Shown here in pieces: positions 36,201 to 46,944 of a DNA stretch of 64,000 nucleotides; within the stretch, counting starts at the first letter, position 1, and each line of letters starts with the position of its first letter. The position numbers were made by a program, and so were the translations under genes. Origin of the DNA: JABFWF01 sp035539135 (GTDB taxonomy: Bacteria; Pseudomonadota; Gammaproteobacteria; Xanthomonadales; Xanthomonadaceae). Under the pieces are notes generated by a model. It saw nothing but the letters and a program-made list of their open reading frames with translations. It had not been told where the DNA came from and made no database searches. The stretch spans positions 496,001 through 560,000 of the forward strand of contig DATLJD010000014.1 of assembly GCA_035539135.1 (NCBI GenBank), given 5' to 3'.

Positions 36201-38188
36201 CGCAGGCCCTTCGCCGGGCGCGGGTTGCCGGCCGCGTCCACGCGCAGGACCTCGAAGCCGGGGTTGGCGTTCGCGTCGGCGCCCTCCTTGTCATCGAACA
36301 TCGGGCGGATCGCGACCAGCGCGTCGGCCGGCCACAGGACGCGCTTGAGGCTGCGGTTGACGCTGCGGCCGCCGGATTCGTAGACGCTGCCGGTGACGAT
36401 CGCCGCGATCGTGCTGACCGGCCTGGCTTCGGCCGGCAGCGGGACGTCGGCGGCGACGTGGCCCTTCTCGTCGAAGGTCGTATCGAGGACGTCGCTGGCA
36501 TCGCGGGGCAGCGCCAGGGTCGGATCGCCGAAGAACCAGCCGGGCATCTGCTCCAGCGGATGCTGCTCCACCGCCACCGCGAGCTTCGCGGTGAAGCGGT
36601 TGCCGGCGGCCGGCGCGCCGTACAGGTAGGCGCCGTCGGCGCGCAGGCGCAGCGGCTCGCCGGGGCGCAGCCGGTCCTGCGCCGCGAGGTCGAGCTTCAT
36701 GCGCTCGGGCAGGAACTCCTCGATGCGCAGGGTCATGCCCTGCACCGCTTCGGCACTGGCGGGATCGGTCCGGAACTCGATCCGCCAGCGCCCGGTCGGC
36801 GCCTCGGCGGGAATCTCCTGCTCGTGGCGGACGTAGCCCTGCGCGTCGGGCTGCAGACGCGCCTCGACGAAGGTCTTGCCGTCCGGCTGCACGTAGCGCA
36901 CGAACACCGGCTGCGGCGGCTTGCCTTTCGTGGCGATCGGCTTGCCGTCCTGGTCGCGCAGCAGCGCCGACACGCGCACCGTCTCGCCCGGCCGGTACAG
37001 GTCGCGCCCGGACCAGGCGAACACGTCGAACCAGGCCTGCTCGCGCCCGGCCACCGCGAACTCCGACAGGTCCAGCGCCGGCTGGTTGAACGGCAGCATC
37101 GACACGTCGCCGCCGCGGCTGGCGACCAACACCTGGCTGGCGTCGAGCTTGTATTCGAGCAACGCGTTGCCGTTGCGATCGGTCTGCGCCGTGAGCACCG
37201 GCTCGCCGGCGGCATCGAGCACCTTCAGCTCGACCAGGTTGAGTTCCTTGCCGGTCTCCAGCGAGGCGACGTGGACGAACAGCCGGTCCTTGTACGCGCG
37301 CACGTGCAGGCCGAGGTCGCTGACGGTGAAGAAGGTGGTCTCGAAGTCCTCGGTGAACTGCCCGACGCGGCGCATCACCGCGAAGTACAGCCCCGGCTTC
37401 CGGAGTTCGTCGATGTCCTGCAGCGGCAGGTAGGTGAGCACGCGCTCGTTGGTCTTTCCGCCGAGCGCGAAGCGGTTGACGTAGACCGAGTCGGTCATGT
37501 CCGACAGCGGCGTGCGCCCGTCCCATTCGGCGTCGAGATCCCAGCCGCCGCGGCGGCCGCCGCGCTGGAACCGGGAGAAGAACCGCGGCAGGTCCTTGTC
37601 GCGCACGCGCAGGAACTCGACGTCCACCTCCGGCACGTTGACCGACACCACCGGCAGGCCGCGGCTGTCGCGCGCCGGCAGCACGCTGCCCTGCGAGGCG
37701 AAGCCGACCACCGGGTCGAGCGGCCCGGTGTAGACCTCGCGGCGCTGCTCCTTGCCCAGCCGTTCCCCGCTGGCCGCGGTCAGGCCCGCGCGCAGGATCA
37801 CCGTGTAGGTCTTGCTCGCGTCGACGTGCGGGAAGCGCAGCAGGCGCGGATCCTTGTCGTCCAGCACCCACGATCCCCTGACCGGCGCGCCCTTGTCGTC
37901 GGTGACGGCGAGCAGGTCGTCGAAGGCCTGGGTGCCGACGAGCGGGCGGCTGAACTCCAGCACCAGCGTCAGGCTGTCGCCCTGCTTCTGGTCCGGATAC
38001 GCGGCAGCGAGACCGAAGCCCTGCACGACCTCGCGCTGGGCCTGGATCGCCTCGCCGCTGACGGCCGGCCGTTCGCCGTGCGCGGCGTCGCGCTGGCAGC
38101 CGGCGACCATGGCGGCGGCAAACAGCAGAACGGCAAGCCCGCGCAGCAGGCCGGCCGCGGCCCCTTCCCTGGACAGCGTGCGATGCAT
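33233..38188 (-). CDS. Alpha-2-macroglobulin-like lipoprotein (YfhM family)
   Basis: 1651 residues. A lipoprotein signal peptide ends in the lipobox VAGC (Cys31), so the protein is lipid-anchored in the periplasm. MG-type beta domains follow. The thioester motif GCVEQTTSKG near residue 1170 keeps the GCxEQ core needed for covalent trapping of proteases. Together with PBP1C it is thought to protect the cell when the wall is breached, by trapping attacking proteases. A TATACT at 38217-38222 (minus strand) would start a leader of about 22 nt. The stop lies 42 nt before the pbpC ATG. Confidence 0.94.
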   Translation of the reverse strand: MHRTLSREGAAAGLLRGLAVLLFAAAMVAGCQRDAAHGERPAVSGEAIQAQREVVQGFGLAAAYPDQKQGDSLTLVLEFSRPLVGTQAFDDLLAVTDDKGAPVRGSWVLDDKDPRLLRFPHVDASKTYTVILRAGLTAASGERLGKEQRREVYTGPLDPVVGFASQGSVLPARDSRGLPVVSVNVPEVDVEFLRVRDKDLPRFFSRFQRGGRRGGWDLDAEWDGRTPLSDMTDSVYVNRFALGGKTNERVLTYLPLQDIDELRKPGLYFAVMRRVGQFTEDFETTFFTVSDLGLHVRAYKDRLFVHVASLETGKELNLVELKVLDAAGEPVLTAQTDRNGNALLEYKLDASQVLVASRGGDVSMLPFNQPALDLSEFAVAGREQAWFDVFAWSGRDLYRPGETVRVSALLRDQDGKPIATKGKPPQPVFVRYVQPDGKTFVEARLQPDAQGYVRHEQEIPAEAPTGRWRIEFRTDPASAEAVQGMTLRIEEFLPERMKLDLAAQDRLRPGEPLRLRADGAYLYGAPAAGNRFTAKLAVAVEQHPLEQMPGWFFGDPTLALPRDASDVLDTTFDEKGHVAADVPLPAEARPVSTIAAIVTGSVYESGGRSVNRSLKRVLWPADALVAIRPMFDDKEGADANANPGFEVLRVDAAGNPRPAKGLRMTLVRERRDYHWNYSDDTGWGYDYTRRFEDVETRTLDIGATPVRFNVPVEWGEYRIDIHDPATGLTTRYPFVAGWSWEDENRGLDARPDKVKLALDKTAYRAGDTLKVTLTPPHAGRGMLLVESDHLLYVQNVDVKQGSTFEVPVTKEWERHDVYVTAVVFRGGSAKSTITPARAVGVAHVPLDRRDRTVAVGISVPESMRPERDLPVTVSAPALAGQDAWVTVSAVDVGILNITRFPVPDAAKHFFAQRRLGVDAYDVYGRVIESFEGGMAKLRFGGDMALEALPQARRPTAHVQTVDLFAGPAKLDAKGNAKLALKVPDFNGTLRVSALVYAGGRYGSQARETVVRAPIVAEASMPRVLAPGDRSHVTLDVQNFTGKTGSFKVRVDSEGPLALGEGARSAQLAPDAKATYTFPVTAREGYGVATVRVRVEGNGFAVDRHYEVPVRPAWPQVVRARSQVLEGMQPLAFDTALARGLMADSVTAQMTVGALPPIPFATALQGALQYPYGCVEQTTSKGYAMLVLDETTARMLGVPPLDPAERRNRMARTLARLAGMQVATGHFSMWGDDGYIDPSITPYVAEFLLDAKDAGFAVPDAVLQKALKVLSEDLLSGGQAFFGRDHREHLKFAYQAHAAYVLARVNRAPLGTLRALYDNDRKHSLTGLPLVRLGIALALQGDKRRGEKAIAEGFARDPDKRPPYLWDYGSRVRDDAMMIALVHERGFARPEFDARAQGLGREIDARRNSGWLWLSTQEQVALARMGKALVANQGRQLSGHWQVGDDRRDAGPARLVGRRFTSAELARGVRFVPGKGEPPFYASLEVAGVPRTAPEADDSVVKVTRRYYGTDGTPWAGGTLHEGDALIVALNIEASKPMPDALVTDLLPAGLEIENFNLGDEKQWAGVVIDGIELAERRHAAEARHEEYRDDRYVAALKLDRGSMARLFYLVRAVTPGTYIVPPPLVEDMYRPELRGVGRSTPATLTVKQPGE

Positions 38189-38280
38189 GGTTGCGATTCC
38201 CCGTGTTGGCGCGCCGAGTATAGGTTGGCGCGGCGACGCGGCGGACCGTGCCGTCCGTGCCGCCTCGACCGCATTCCAAC

Positions 38281-38308
38281 GAAGAACGGGCGGCCCGGAG
38301 GCCGCCCG
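38281..38308 (-). terminator. Possible terminator after gyrA
   Basis: A perfect 9-bp stem (CGGGCGGCC with GGCCGCCCG) and a tetraloop lie 30 nt downstream of the gyrA stop, on the minus strand. It is followed by TTCTTCGTT, only a weak U-rich tail, so efficiency is uncertain. Confidence 0.5.
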
Positions 38309-38337
38309 CTTCAGGGTGCTCGCGCTTGCGGCGCCCG

Positions 38338-40944
<2,607 letters not shown>

Positions 40945-40976
40945 CGGGGTTCCGTCGTTGCGGTGGGTCGCGCTTC

Positions 40977-41026
40977 GAAAACGCGCTTCTGGACGCGGCT
41001 GTGCGGCCCGCTTCCAGCGCGTTTTC
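40977..41026 (-). promoter_or_regulatory. Hairpin in the gyrA leader
   Basis: GAAAACGCGC (40977-40986) pairs perfectly with GCGCGTTTTC (41017-41026), and TGGA/TCCA extends the stem inside with a 3-nt bulge. It lies 33-82 nt before the gyrA ATG, within the transcribed leader predicted from the -10. Confidence 0.5.
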
Positions 41027-41049
41027 CGGGCAGTTCAAAAAGACGTGAA

Positions 41050-41055
41050 ATTGTA
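41050..41055 (-). promoter_or_regulatory. -10 element of the gyrA promoter
   Basis: TACAAT on the minus strand, 106 nt before the ATG. A nested inverted repeat lies immediately upstream (41055-41097). No clear -35 is seen. Confidence 0.5.
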
Positions 41056-41097
41056 TCACGCGAGGCGCTTTTTCGCAGGTTTTTTTTCCTGCGTGAT
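41055..41097. repeat. Nested inverted repeat next to the gyrA -10
   Basis: CGCAGG and CCTGCG flank a run of eight T (41074-41093). Outside them ATCACGC (41055-41061) and GCGTGAT (41091-41097) form a second pair. The element abuts the gyrA -10 and could extrude as a cruciform or bind a regulator. Confidence 0.4.
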
Positions 41098-41161
41098 CAA
41101 TGGCTTAGGAGGCCGAAACCCGGACCGGGCGGATTCCGGAACGCGAGGCCGCGGCAGGCGA

Positions 41162-41271
41162 GCGCGCCGGGCGGGAGAGGCAGGCAGGACACGCCGTGAA
41201 TCCGTCCATGGAGGCTCGGATGCGCCATCCATGGCGCATACGGTCCTGCCCACCTCTCCCACCCGACGCGC
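41162..41271 (+). repeat. Structured repeat A, copy 2 (110 nt)
   Basis: About 95% identical to copy 1 at 20958 and in the same orientation. The outer arms pair at about 25 of 29 positions. The 9-bp hairpin is unchanged. The smaller hairpin keeps pairing through a G-U (TCCGT-CC-ATGGA). It is followed by a REP pair and repeat B in the same order as at the first locus. Confidence 0.85.
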
Positions 41272-41295
41272 CCCCACCACTCCCGCGATCTGGCT

Positions 41296-41358
41296 GTAGA
41301 GCGGAGCTCGCTCCGCTGCTCCGTTGCGGGAAAAGCAGCGGAGCAAGCTCCGCTCTAC
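41296..41358. repeat. Inverted pair of GTAG-type REPs (REPIN)
   Basis: Two REPs face each other. The first begins GTAGAGCGGAGC (41296) and the second ends GCTCCGCTCTAC (41358), with GCTGC/GCAGC inner ends and a 15-nt centre. The whole can fold into one long hairpin. Copy 1 of the locus has a single REP at this place. Confidence 0.8.
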
Positions 41359-41383
41359 GGCAAGCAGCCGGAGCCTCTCCGAG

Positions 41384-41493
41384 CGACCGGGAGGGCGGGG
41401 GTGTTGCGTCAAGCCGGCCAGGGATGGCCGGCGCCCGCATAAGGGCAGGACTGCCCTTCTAAGGGAAAAGCAATACCCCCGGCCTCCCGGGCG
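41384..41493 (+). repeat. Structured repeat B, copy 2 (110 nt)
   Basis: The outer stem (41384-41407 with 41470-41493) has 21 Watson-Crick pairs, one G-U and two mismatches. The inner hairpins are GCCGGCCA-GGGA-TGGCCGGC (41413-41432) and AAGGGCA-GGAC-TGCCCTT (41441-41458). Relative to copy 1, C-G has become T-A in the outer stem and C-G has become A-T at the base of the second hairpin. It lies 39 nt downstream of the mtnA stop, the same position that copy 1 holds relative to the Nudix gene. Confidence 0.85.
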
Positions 41494-41532
41494 CGGGAGC
41501 CCGGAATAATCTGGCGCGAGAGTTGGGATTGG

Positions 41533-42594
41533 CTAGCGGCGCCCGAACGCAGCGCGCATCCGCTCCGCGTCCGGCTGCTCGATCACGCCCTGCTCGGTCA
41601 CGATCGCGTCGATCAGGTCGTGCGGCGTCACGTCGAATACCGGGTTCCAGGCCGCGATGCCTTCGGCCACGGTGCGGCTGCCGCCGACCGCGTGCAGTTC
41701 GCCGGGATCGCGCTCCTCGATGTGGATCGCGTCGCCGGAGGGCGTGTCCATGTCGACCGTCGACGACGGCGCGACGACCATGAACTTCACCCCGTGGTGG
41801 CGCGCCGCGATCGCCAGCTGGTAGGTGCCGATCTTGTTGGCGGTGTCGCCGTTGGCGCAGATGCGGTCGGCGCCGACCACCACCCACTGCACCTTGCCGA
41901 TCTTCATCAGGTGCGACGCCGCGGCGTCGGCGATCAGGGTCGCCGGGATGCCGTCCTGCTGCAGCTCCCACACGGTCAGGCGCGCGCCCTGCAGCCACGG
42001 CCGGGTCTCGCCCGCGAACACCTCGCCGATCCGTCCCTGCGCCACGCCGGCCCGGATCACCCCGAGCGCGGTGCCGAAGCCCGCCGTCGCCAGCGAACCG
42101 GTGTTGCAGTGGGTGAGCACGCCGCTGCCTGCCGGGATCAGCGACGCGCCGAGCATTCCCATGCGCCGGTTGGCGGCGAGGTCCTCGCTGTCGATCGCGG
42201 CGGCCTCGCGCTCGAGCGCGGCGCGCCAGTCGTCGCCGGCGCGGGCGAGCGCGCCGCGCATGCGCGCCAGCGCCCAGGCCAGGTTGACCGCGGTCGGCCG
42301 CGCGGCGTTGAGCCGGTCCAGCGGGGGTTGGAGCTGCGCCGCGGCCTCGTCGGCGTCGCCGGCACCGATCGCGCGCGCCGCCAGCACAACCCCCCACGCC
42401 GCGGCGATGCCGATCGCGGGCGCGCCGCGCACCGCCAGCGTGCGGATCGCTTCGGCGACCTCGTCGCTGCTGCGGCAGGTGAGGTACTCGACCGCGAACG
42501 GGAGCTTGCGCTGGTCGAGCAGCTCCAGCGCCTCGCCGGTCCAGCGGATCGGGCGGATGCGGTCGTAGCGGGCGTAGTCGATCGCGTCGGTCAT
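41533..42594 (-). CDS. mtnA: Methylthioribose-1-phosphate isomerase
   Basis: 353 residues of the eIF2B-like fold. Markers are VRGAPAIGIAAAWGVVLAAR, THCNTGSLATAGFGTALGVIRA with the catalytic Cys, and VVVGADRICANGDTANKIGTYQLA with the catalytic Asp. It converts MTR-1-phosphate to MTRu-1-phosphate, the MtnB substrate. The MtnB-D-C genes are 17 kb away. The minus-strand TACACT ends exactly 6 nt before the ATG, so its mRNA may be leaderless. Repeats A and B lie downstream, before gyrA. Confidence 0.95.
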   Translation of the reverse strand: MTDAIDYARYDRIRPIRWTGEALELLDQRKLPFAVEYLTCRSSDEVAEAIRTLAVRGAPAIGIAAAWGVVLAARAIGAGDADEAAAQLQPPLDRLNAARPTAVNLAWALARMRGALARAGDDWRAALEREAAAIDSEDLAANRRMGMLGASLIPAGSGVLTHCNTGSLATAGFGTALGVIRAGVAQGRIGEVFAGETRPWLQGARLTVWELQQDGIPATLIADAAASHLMKIGKVQWVVVGADRICANGDTANKIGTYQLAIAARHHGVKFMVVAPSSTVDMDTPSGDAIHIEERDPGELHAVGGSRTVAEGIAAWNPVFDVTPHDLIDAIVTEQGVIEQPDAERMRAAFGRR

Positions 42595-42600
42595 CGCGCC

Positions 42601-42606
42601 AGTGTA
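42601..42606 (-). promoter_or_regulatory. -10 hexamer of a probable leaderless promoter (mtnA)
   Basis: TACACT on the minus strand ends exactly 6 nt before the mtnA ATG. No ribosome site lies between. Confidence 0.5.
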
Positions 42607-42628
42607 GCGGCCGCGCCGCGCACCGCCG

Positions 42629-43423
42629 TCACCACACCGCGAACTCCGCGCGGCAGCCGTTGTTCACCCAGATCCCGCGCCGGTCCCAGCCCCAGCTGCG
42701 GCCTTCGACGCAGCGCGCGTCGGAGAGCTGGCGCTGCAGGCGCGCGCCGCGGATCGTCATGTCGCAGCGGCGCATGCGCTTGTCGTTGGATTCGCAGCGC
42801 ACCGTGCGCGTTCCGGGGCCGCTACCGGGGTAGCCGCCGCCATAGTCGTTGCCGCGGCGGCCGCCGCCGCTGTGGAACTCGCCGCGACAACCGCGATCGA
42901 CCCACACTCCGCGCGCGTCCCAGCCCCAGGTCCGACCCTGGATGCAGCGCGAGTCGGACAGCTGGCGCACCAAGGTCACGCCGTCGCGGGTGTCGGCGGG
43001 ACAGCGACGCAGGCGCATGTCGGACGATTCGCAGCGGAAGGTGTTGCCAGTATCGTAGCCACCGCCGACGTAGGGATCGCGGCCGTAACCGGCGACGAAC
43101 TCGGCGCGGCAACCGTGGCTGACCCACACGCCGTTGCGGTCGTAGTCCCAGCTGCGCCCGCGGACGCAGGGCGCGTCCGACAGCCGGCGCGCGACCTGCA
43201 CGCCGCCGGAGGTGTCCATCGCGCAGCGGCGGGTACGGTTGTCGGTGGATTCGCAGCGCACCTGGCGCGGACCGTAACCGCCCTGGCCGTAGCCGTCGTA
43301 GCCGCCCGGGTAACGGTCGCCGGGATAGCCGTAGGGATCGCCGCCGTAACCGCCCTGCGGCACGCCGTACAGGCAACCGGACAGCCCGAAGGCAGCGAGC
43401 AGGGACAACAGGACCAGGCGCAT
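42629..43423 (-). CDS. DUF3011 lipoprotein with three Cys-rich repeats
   Basis: 264 residues from ATG 43423. The signal peptide ends in a lipobox (GLSGC, Cys17), so it is a lipoprotein. A Gly/Tyr-rich linker with YGGDPYGYPGDRYPGG repeats follows. Three DUF3011 units then begin VRCEST, FRCESS and VRCESN. Each has four cysteines spaced RC-C-C-GC and ends in WGWD-GIWV-GCRAEF-like text. The cysteines probably form disulphides in the periplasm. The role of the family is unknown. It lies alone between mtnA and epmA. Confidence 0.85.
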   Translation of the reverse strand: MRLVLLSLLAAFGLSGCLYGVPQGGYGGDPYGYPGDRYPGGYDGYGQGGYGPRQVRCESTDNRTRRCAMDTSGGVQVARRLSDAPCVRGRSWDYDRNGVWVSHGCRAEFVAGYGRDPYVGGGYDTGNTFRCESSDMRLRRCPADTRDGVTLVRQLSDSRCIQGRTWGWDARGVWVDRGCRGEFHSGGGRRGNDYGGGYPGSGPGTRTVRCESNDKRMRRCDMTIRGARLQRQLSDARCVEGRSWGWDRRGIWVNNGCRAEFAVW

Positions 43424-43551
43424 GGCGGGTCTCCATCGGTGCCTGCGGGCGACTGTCGAACGCCGACCATGAACGCGGCGGGAAAAACCCGGCGGGCGCG
43501 CGGCGCCCGTGCGGCCCCCATTCACCTTCCCGTCGGCGCGGGCCGAAGGAC

Positions 43552-44523
43552 CTAGGCGCGGGCGAAATCGAAGGCCAGCACGTCGGCGATGCGGTCGGTG
43601 CCCAGCAGCCCCATCAGCAGCCGATCGACGCCGAGCGCGACGCCGGCGCAGGACGGCAGGCCGTGCGCCAGCGCGGCGAGCAGCGTCTCGTCGACCGGCG
43701 GTACCGGCTGGCCGCGCGCGCGCCGCAGCGCCTGGTCGCGCTCGAAGCGCGCGCGCTGCTCGGCGGCGTCGCACAGCTCGTGGTAGCCGTTGGCCAGTTC
43801 CAGCGGACCGAGGTACAGCTCGAAACGCTCCGCGACCGGCGGATCGTCGTGGCGGATCCGGGCGAGCGCGGCCTGGCTGGCCGGCCAGTCGTGCACCGCC
43901 AGCAGCTGGTCGGGCGCGAACGCCGGCTGCAGGCGGTGGGTCATCAGCAGGTCGAGCCAGTCGTCGCGGGTCAGGCCTTCGGGGTCGATGCGCACGTCGC
44001 CGAGCGCGTCGCGCAGGACGTTGATGCCGTCGCGCAGCGGATCGATGCCGAGGCGCTGCCGGTACAGTTCACGGAAGCTGACCACGACCGGCGTCGCGTC
44101 GCGGCCGACAATCGCCAGGGCCGCGCGCACCAGCTCGACGGTCTCCCCGAGCAGGCGCAGGTGGTCCCAGCCGACGCGGTACCACTCGAGCATGGTGAAC
44201 TCGGGGTTGTGGCGGCCGCCGGCCTCGCCGTCGCGGAACACGCGGCCGAGTTCGTAGCAGTCGCCCACGCCTGCGGCGAGCATGCGCTTGAGCGCGAACT
44301 CGGGCGAGGTGCGCAGCCAGCGCGTGCGCGGCGCGCCATCGGTACGGCCGGAAAACTCAAGGGCAAACGAGGCGATGTTGGGCTCGGTGTTGCCGGCGCG
44401 CGAGAGCACCGGCGTCTCCACCTCGAGCACGCCGCGCTCGGCGAAGAAGGCGCGGAACGCGGCGTACAGGCGAGCGCGCAGGCGCAGCGCGTCGGCGGTG
44501 GCGGTCGGGCGCCAGTCGTGCAT
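43552..44523 (-). CDS. epmA: EF-P beta-lysine ligase EpmA (GenX/PoxA)
   Basis: 323 residues, a class II lysyl-tRNA synthetase-like catalytic domain without the anticodon-binding part. Motifs: ETPVLSRAGNTEPNI, TSPEFALKRMLAAGVGDCYELGRVFRDGE, PEFTMLEWYRVGWDH and the C-terminal GVALGVDRLLMGLLG. It attaches beta-lysine to EF-P. Its target efp is not in the window, but efpL (20.3 kb) is and needs no lysylation. It starts 4 nt after the ligA stop, on the same strand. Confidence 0.94.
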   Translation of the reverse strand: MHDWRPTATADALRLRARLYAAFRAFFAERGVLEVETPVLSRAGNTEPNIASFALEFSGRTDGAPRTRWLRTSPEFALKRMLAAGVGDCYELGRVFRDGEAGGRHNPEFTMLEWYRVGWDHLRLLGETVELVRAALAIVGRDATPVVVSFRELYRQRLGIDPLRDGINVLRDALGDVRIDPEGLTRDDWLDLLMTHRLQPAFAPDQLLAVHDWPASQAALARIRHDDPPVAERFELYLGPLELANGYHELCDAAEQRARFERDQALRRARGQPVPPVDETLLAALAHGLPSCAGVALGVDRLLMGLLGTDRIADVLAFDFARA

Positions 44524-44527
44524 GGAT

Positions 44528-46888
44528 TCAGGCCGCGTCGTGTTCGCCGAGGAACACCAGCAGCCGCGCTTCGTCCCACACCTCGATGCCGAGCTCGGCT
44601 GCCTTGGCGAGCTTGCTGCCGGCGGCCTCGCCGGCGACGACGAAGCTGGTCTTCTTCGACACGCTGCCCGCCACCTTCGCGCCCAGCGCCTCGAGCCGAT
44701 CGCGGGCCTGGTCGCGGGTGAGCGCGACCAGGGTCCCGGTGAGCACGACGGTCTGGCCTTCCAGCGGGCCCGCCTCGGCTTCGCCGGCGTCGGCGACGGC
44801 TTGCTGGAGCCGCGCTACGGCATCGGCGGTGCGCCGCGCGAGGTCCTGCCCGCCGGAGCTGGCGAACCAGGCCTGCACCGCCTCGGCGGATTCGCGCGGC
44901 AAGCCGGCCGCCGCCAGCGCGTCGACGTCGGCCGCGGCCACCGCGGCGACCGAATCGAAACGCGCCGCCAGCTGCTCGGCGCGTTTCGCGGTCAGCTTCG
45001 GCACCGCCATGCGTTCGAGCACGCTGGCCGGCGCCAGCGCCGCGCGCAGCTTCGCGCTCGGCGGATGAGCGTCGAGGATGCGCACGCCGCGCGCCAGCAG
45101 GTCGTCTATCACTTTCTGGTTGCCCGGCTGTTCGAAGAAGGCGTCGATCGCCTTCGCCACCTCGTCGCCGATGTCCGGCACCAGCTTCAGCAGCGGCCAC
45201 GGCAGGTGGCGGACCAGCGCGAGGTCGCCGAACCAGGCGGCCAGCGCCTTCGCGGTGCTCTCGCCCACGTGCTGGATGCCCAGCGCGTACAGGAAGCGCT
45301 CGAGCGTCGTCTCGCGGCTGCGGTCGATCGCGTCGATCAGGTTCTCGGCCCACCTGGTCGCGACCTTGCCGGCCCTGGCGGTCTCCGGCGTGGTGCCGTC
45401 GCGCTCGTCGGCGCGGCGTTTCATCTCCAGCAGGTCCTCGAGCGTGAGGCGGTACAGGTCGGCGACGGACTCGAGGTAGCCGAACTCGCCGAGCGCCTCG
45501 ATGTAGCGCTCGCCCAGGCCGTCCACGTCCATCGCGCGCCGGCCGGCGAAGTGGAACACCGACTGGGTGCGCTGCGCGGCGCAGGCCAGTTCGCCGCTGC
45601 AGCGGGCCACGACCTGGCCCTCTTCGCGCACGATGTCGGAGCCGCACACCGGGCAGTGCGCCGGCATCGTCCATGGCGCGGTGCCGGGCGGACGCTCGGC
45701 GATCACAACCGAGACGACCTCGGGGATCACGTCGCCGGCGCGGCGCACGATCACGGTGTCGCCCACGCGCACGTCCAGGCGCGCGACCTGGTCGGCGTTG
45801 TGCAGGGTCGCGTTGGTGACCGTGACGCCGCCGACGAACACCGGGCGCAGCTTCGCCGCCGGGGTCGCCGCGCCGGTGCGGCCGATGTTGACGATGATGT
45901 CCTCGACCACCGTCGTCTGCTCCTGCGCCGGGAACTTGTGCGCGATCGCCCAGCGCGGCGTGCGGCCGACGAAGCCGAGCTCGCGCTGCGCCGACAGGTC
46001 GTCGATCTTGTAGACCACGCCGTCGATGTCGAACGGCAGCGCGTCGCGACCGGCGCCGATCCGCGCGTAGTACGCGAGCAGGCCCGCCTTGCCGCGCGCG
46101 AGGTCGACCAGCGGGCTGACCGGGAAGCCCCATTCGCGCAGCAGCGCGAGCACCTGCGAGTGGCGGCCCGGCAATTCGCCGCCCTCCACCACGCCCAGCG
46201 CGTAGGCATAAAACGCGAGCGGACGCCGCGCGGTGACCTGCGGGTCGAGCTGGCGCAGGCTGCCGGCGGCGGCATTGCGCGGGTTGACCAGCGGCTTGAT
46301 CTTGCCGCCGGAAGCGCGCGCCTGTTCGTTGTAGGCCTCGAAGCCGGCGCGCGGCATGTAGACCTCGCCGCGCACCTCCAGCACCGACGGCCAGCCGCTG
46401 CCACGCAACTGCAGTGGGATCGCCCTGATCGTGCGCAGGTTCGCGGTCACGTCCTCGCCGGTCTCGCCGTCGCCACGGGTGGCGCCGCGCACGAACCGGC
46501 CGTCCTCGTAGCGCAGGCTGATCGCGAGGCCGTCGAACTTCGGTTCGACCGAGAACTCGGGATCCGCCACCTCCAGCCGCTCGACGATCCGGCGCACGAA
46601 GTCCTCGACCTCGTCCTCGCTGAAGGCATTCGCGAGGGAGAGCATGCGCACCTCGTGCCGCACCGGCGCGAAGGCGGCGGACGGCGTCGCACCGACCCGG
46701 CGGGTCGGCGAGTCGGGGGTGGCGAGCTCCGGATGCGCCGCCTCCAGCGCCTCCAGTTCGCGCAGCAGGCGGTCGTACTCGGCGTCCGGGATGTCCGGCT
46801 CGTCGAGCACGTGGTAGCGGTGGCTGGCGTCCTCGAGGCGGCGACGCAGGTCGGCGATGCGGGCGGCGGGGGTGGGCGCGGGCGGCAT
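44528..46888 (-). CDS. ligA: NAD-dependent DNA ligase
   Basis: 786 residues, longer than E. coli LigA (671). The adenylation lysine is Lys117 (EPKFDGLAISL). The nucleotidyltransferase, OB fold, four-Cys zinc finger (CPVCGSD ... CSGELACAAQ), helix-hairpin-helix region and C-terminal BRCT (from about 705) follow in order. The extra length is in the C-terminal half before the BRCT. A minus-strand TAGAAT ends exactly 6 nt before the ATG, with no ribosome site, so the mRNA may be leaderless. The gap to zipA is 56 nt. Confidence 0.96.
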   Translation of the reverse strand: MPPAPTPAARIADLRRRLEDASHRYHVLDEPDIPDAEYDRLLRELEALEAAHPELATPDSPTRRVGATPSAAFAPVRHEVRMLSLANAFSEDEVEDFVRRIVERLEVADPEFSVEPKFDGLAISLRYEDGRFVRGATRGDGETGEDVTANLRTIRAIPLQLRGSGWPSVLEVRGEVYMPRAGFEAYNEQARASGGKIKPLVNPRNAAAGSLRQLDPQVTARRPLAFYAYALGVVEGGELPGRHSQVLALLREWGFPVSPLVDLARGKAGLLAYYARIGAGRDALPFDIDGVVYKIDDLSAQRELGFVGRTPRWAIAHKFPAQEQTTVVEDIIVNIGRTGAATPAAKLRPVFVGGVTVTNATLHNADQVARLDVRVGDTVIVRRAGDVIPEVVSVVIAERPPGTAPWTMPAHCPVCGSDIVREEGQVVARCSGELACAAQRTQSVFHFAGRRAMDVDGLGERYIEALGEFGYLESVADLYRLTLEDLLEMKRRADERDGTTPETARAGKVATRWAENLIDAIDRSRETTLERFLYALGIQHVGESTAKALAAWFGDLALVRHLPWPLLKLVPDIGDEVAKAIDAFFEQPGNQKVIDDLLARGVRILDAHPPSAKLRAALAPASVLERMAVPKLTAKRAEQLAARFDSVAAVAAADVDALAAAGLPRESAEAVQAWFASSGGQDLARRTADAVARLQQAVADAGEAEAGPLEGQTVVLTGTLVALTRDQARDRLEALGAKVAGSVSKKTSFVVAGEAAGSKLAKAAELGIEVWDEARLLVFLGEHDAA

Positions 46889-46894
46889 GCGCGG

Positions 46895-46900
46895 ATTCTA
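46895..46900 (-). promoter_or_regulatory. -10 hexamer of a probable leaderless promoter (ligA)
   Basis: TAGAAT on the minus strand ends exactly 6 nt before the ligA ATG, with no ribosome site between. Confidence 0.5.
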
Positions 46901-46944
46901 CCGGCCGCCCGCCATGGCGCCGTGGGGGCGCGGCCCGTGCGTCG

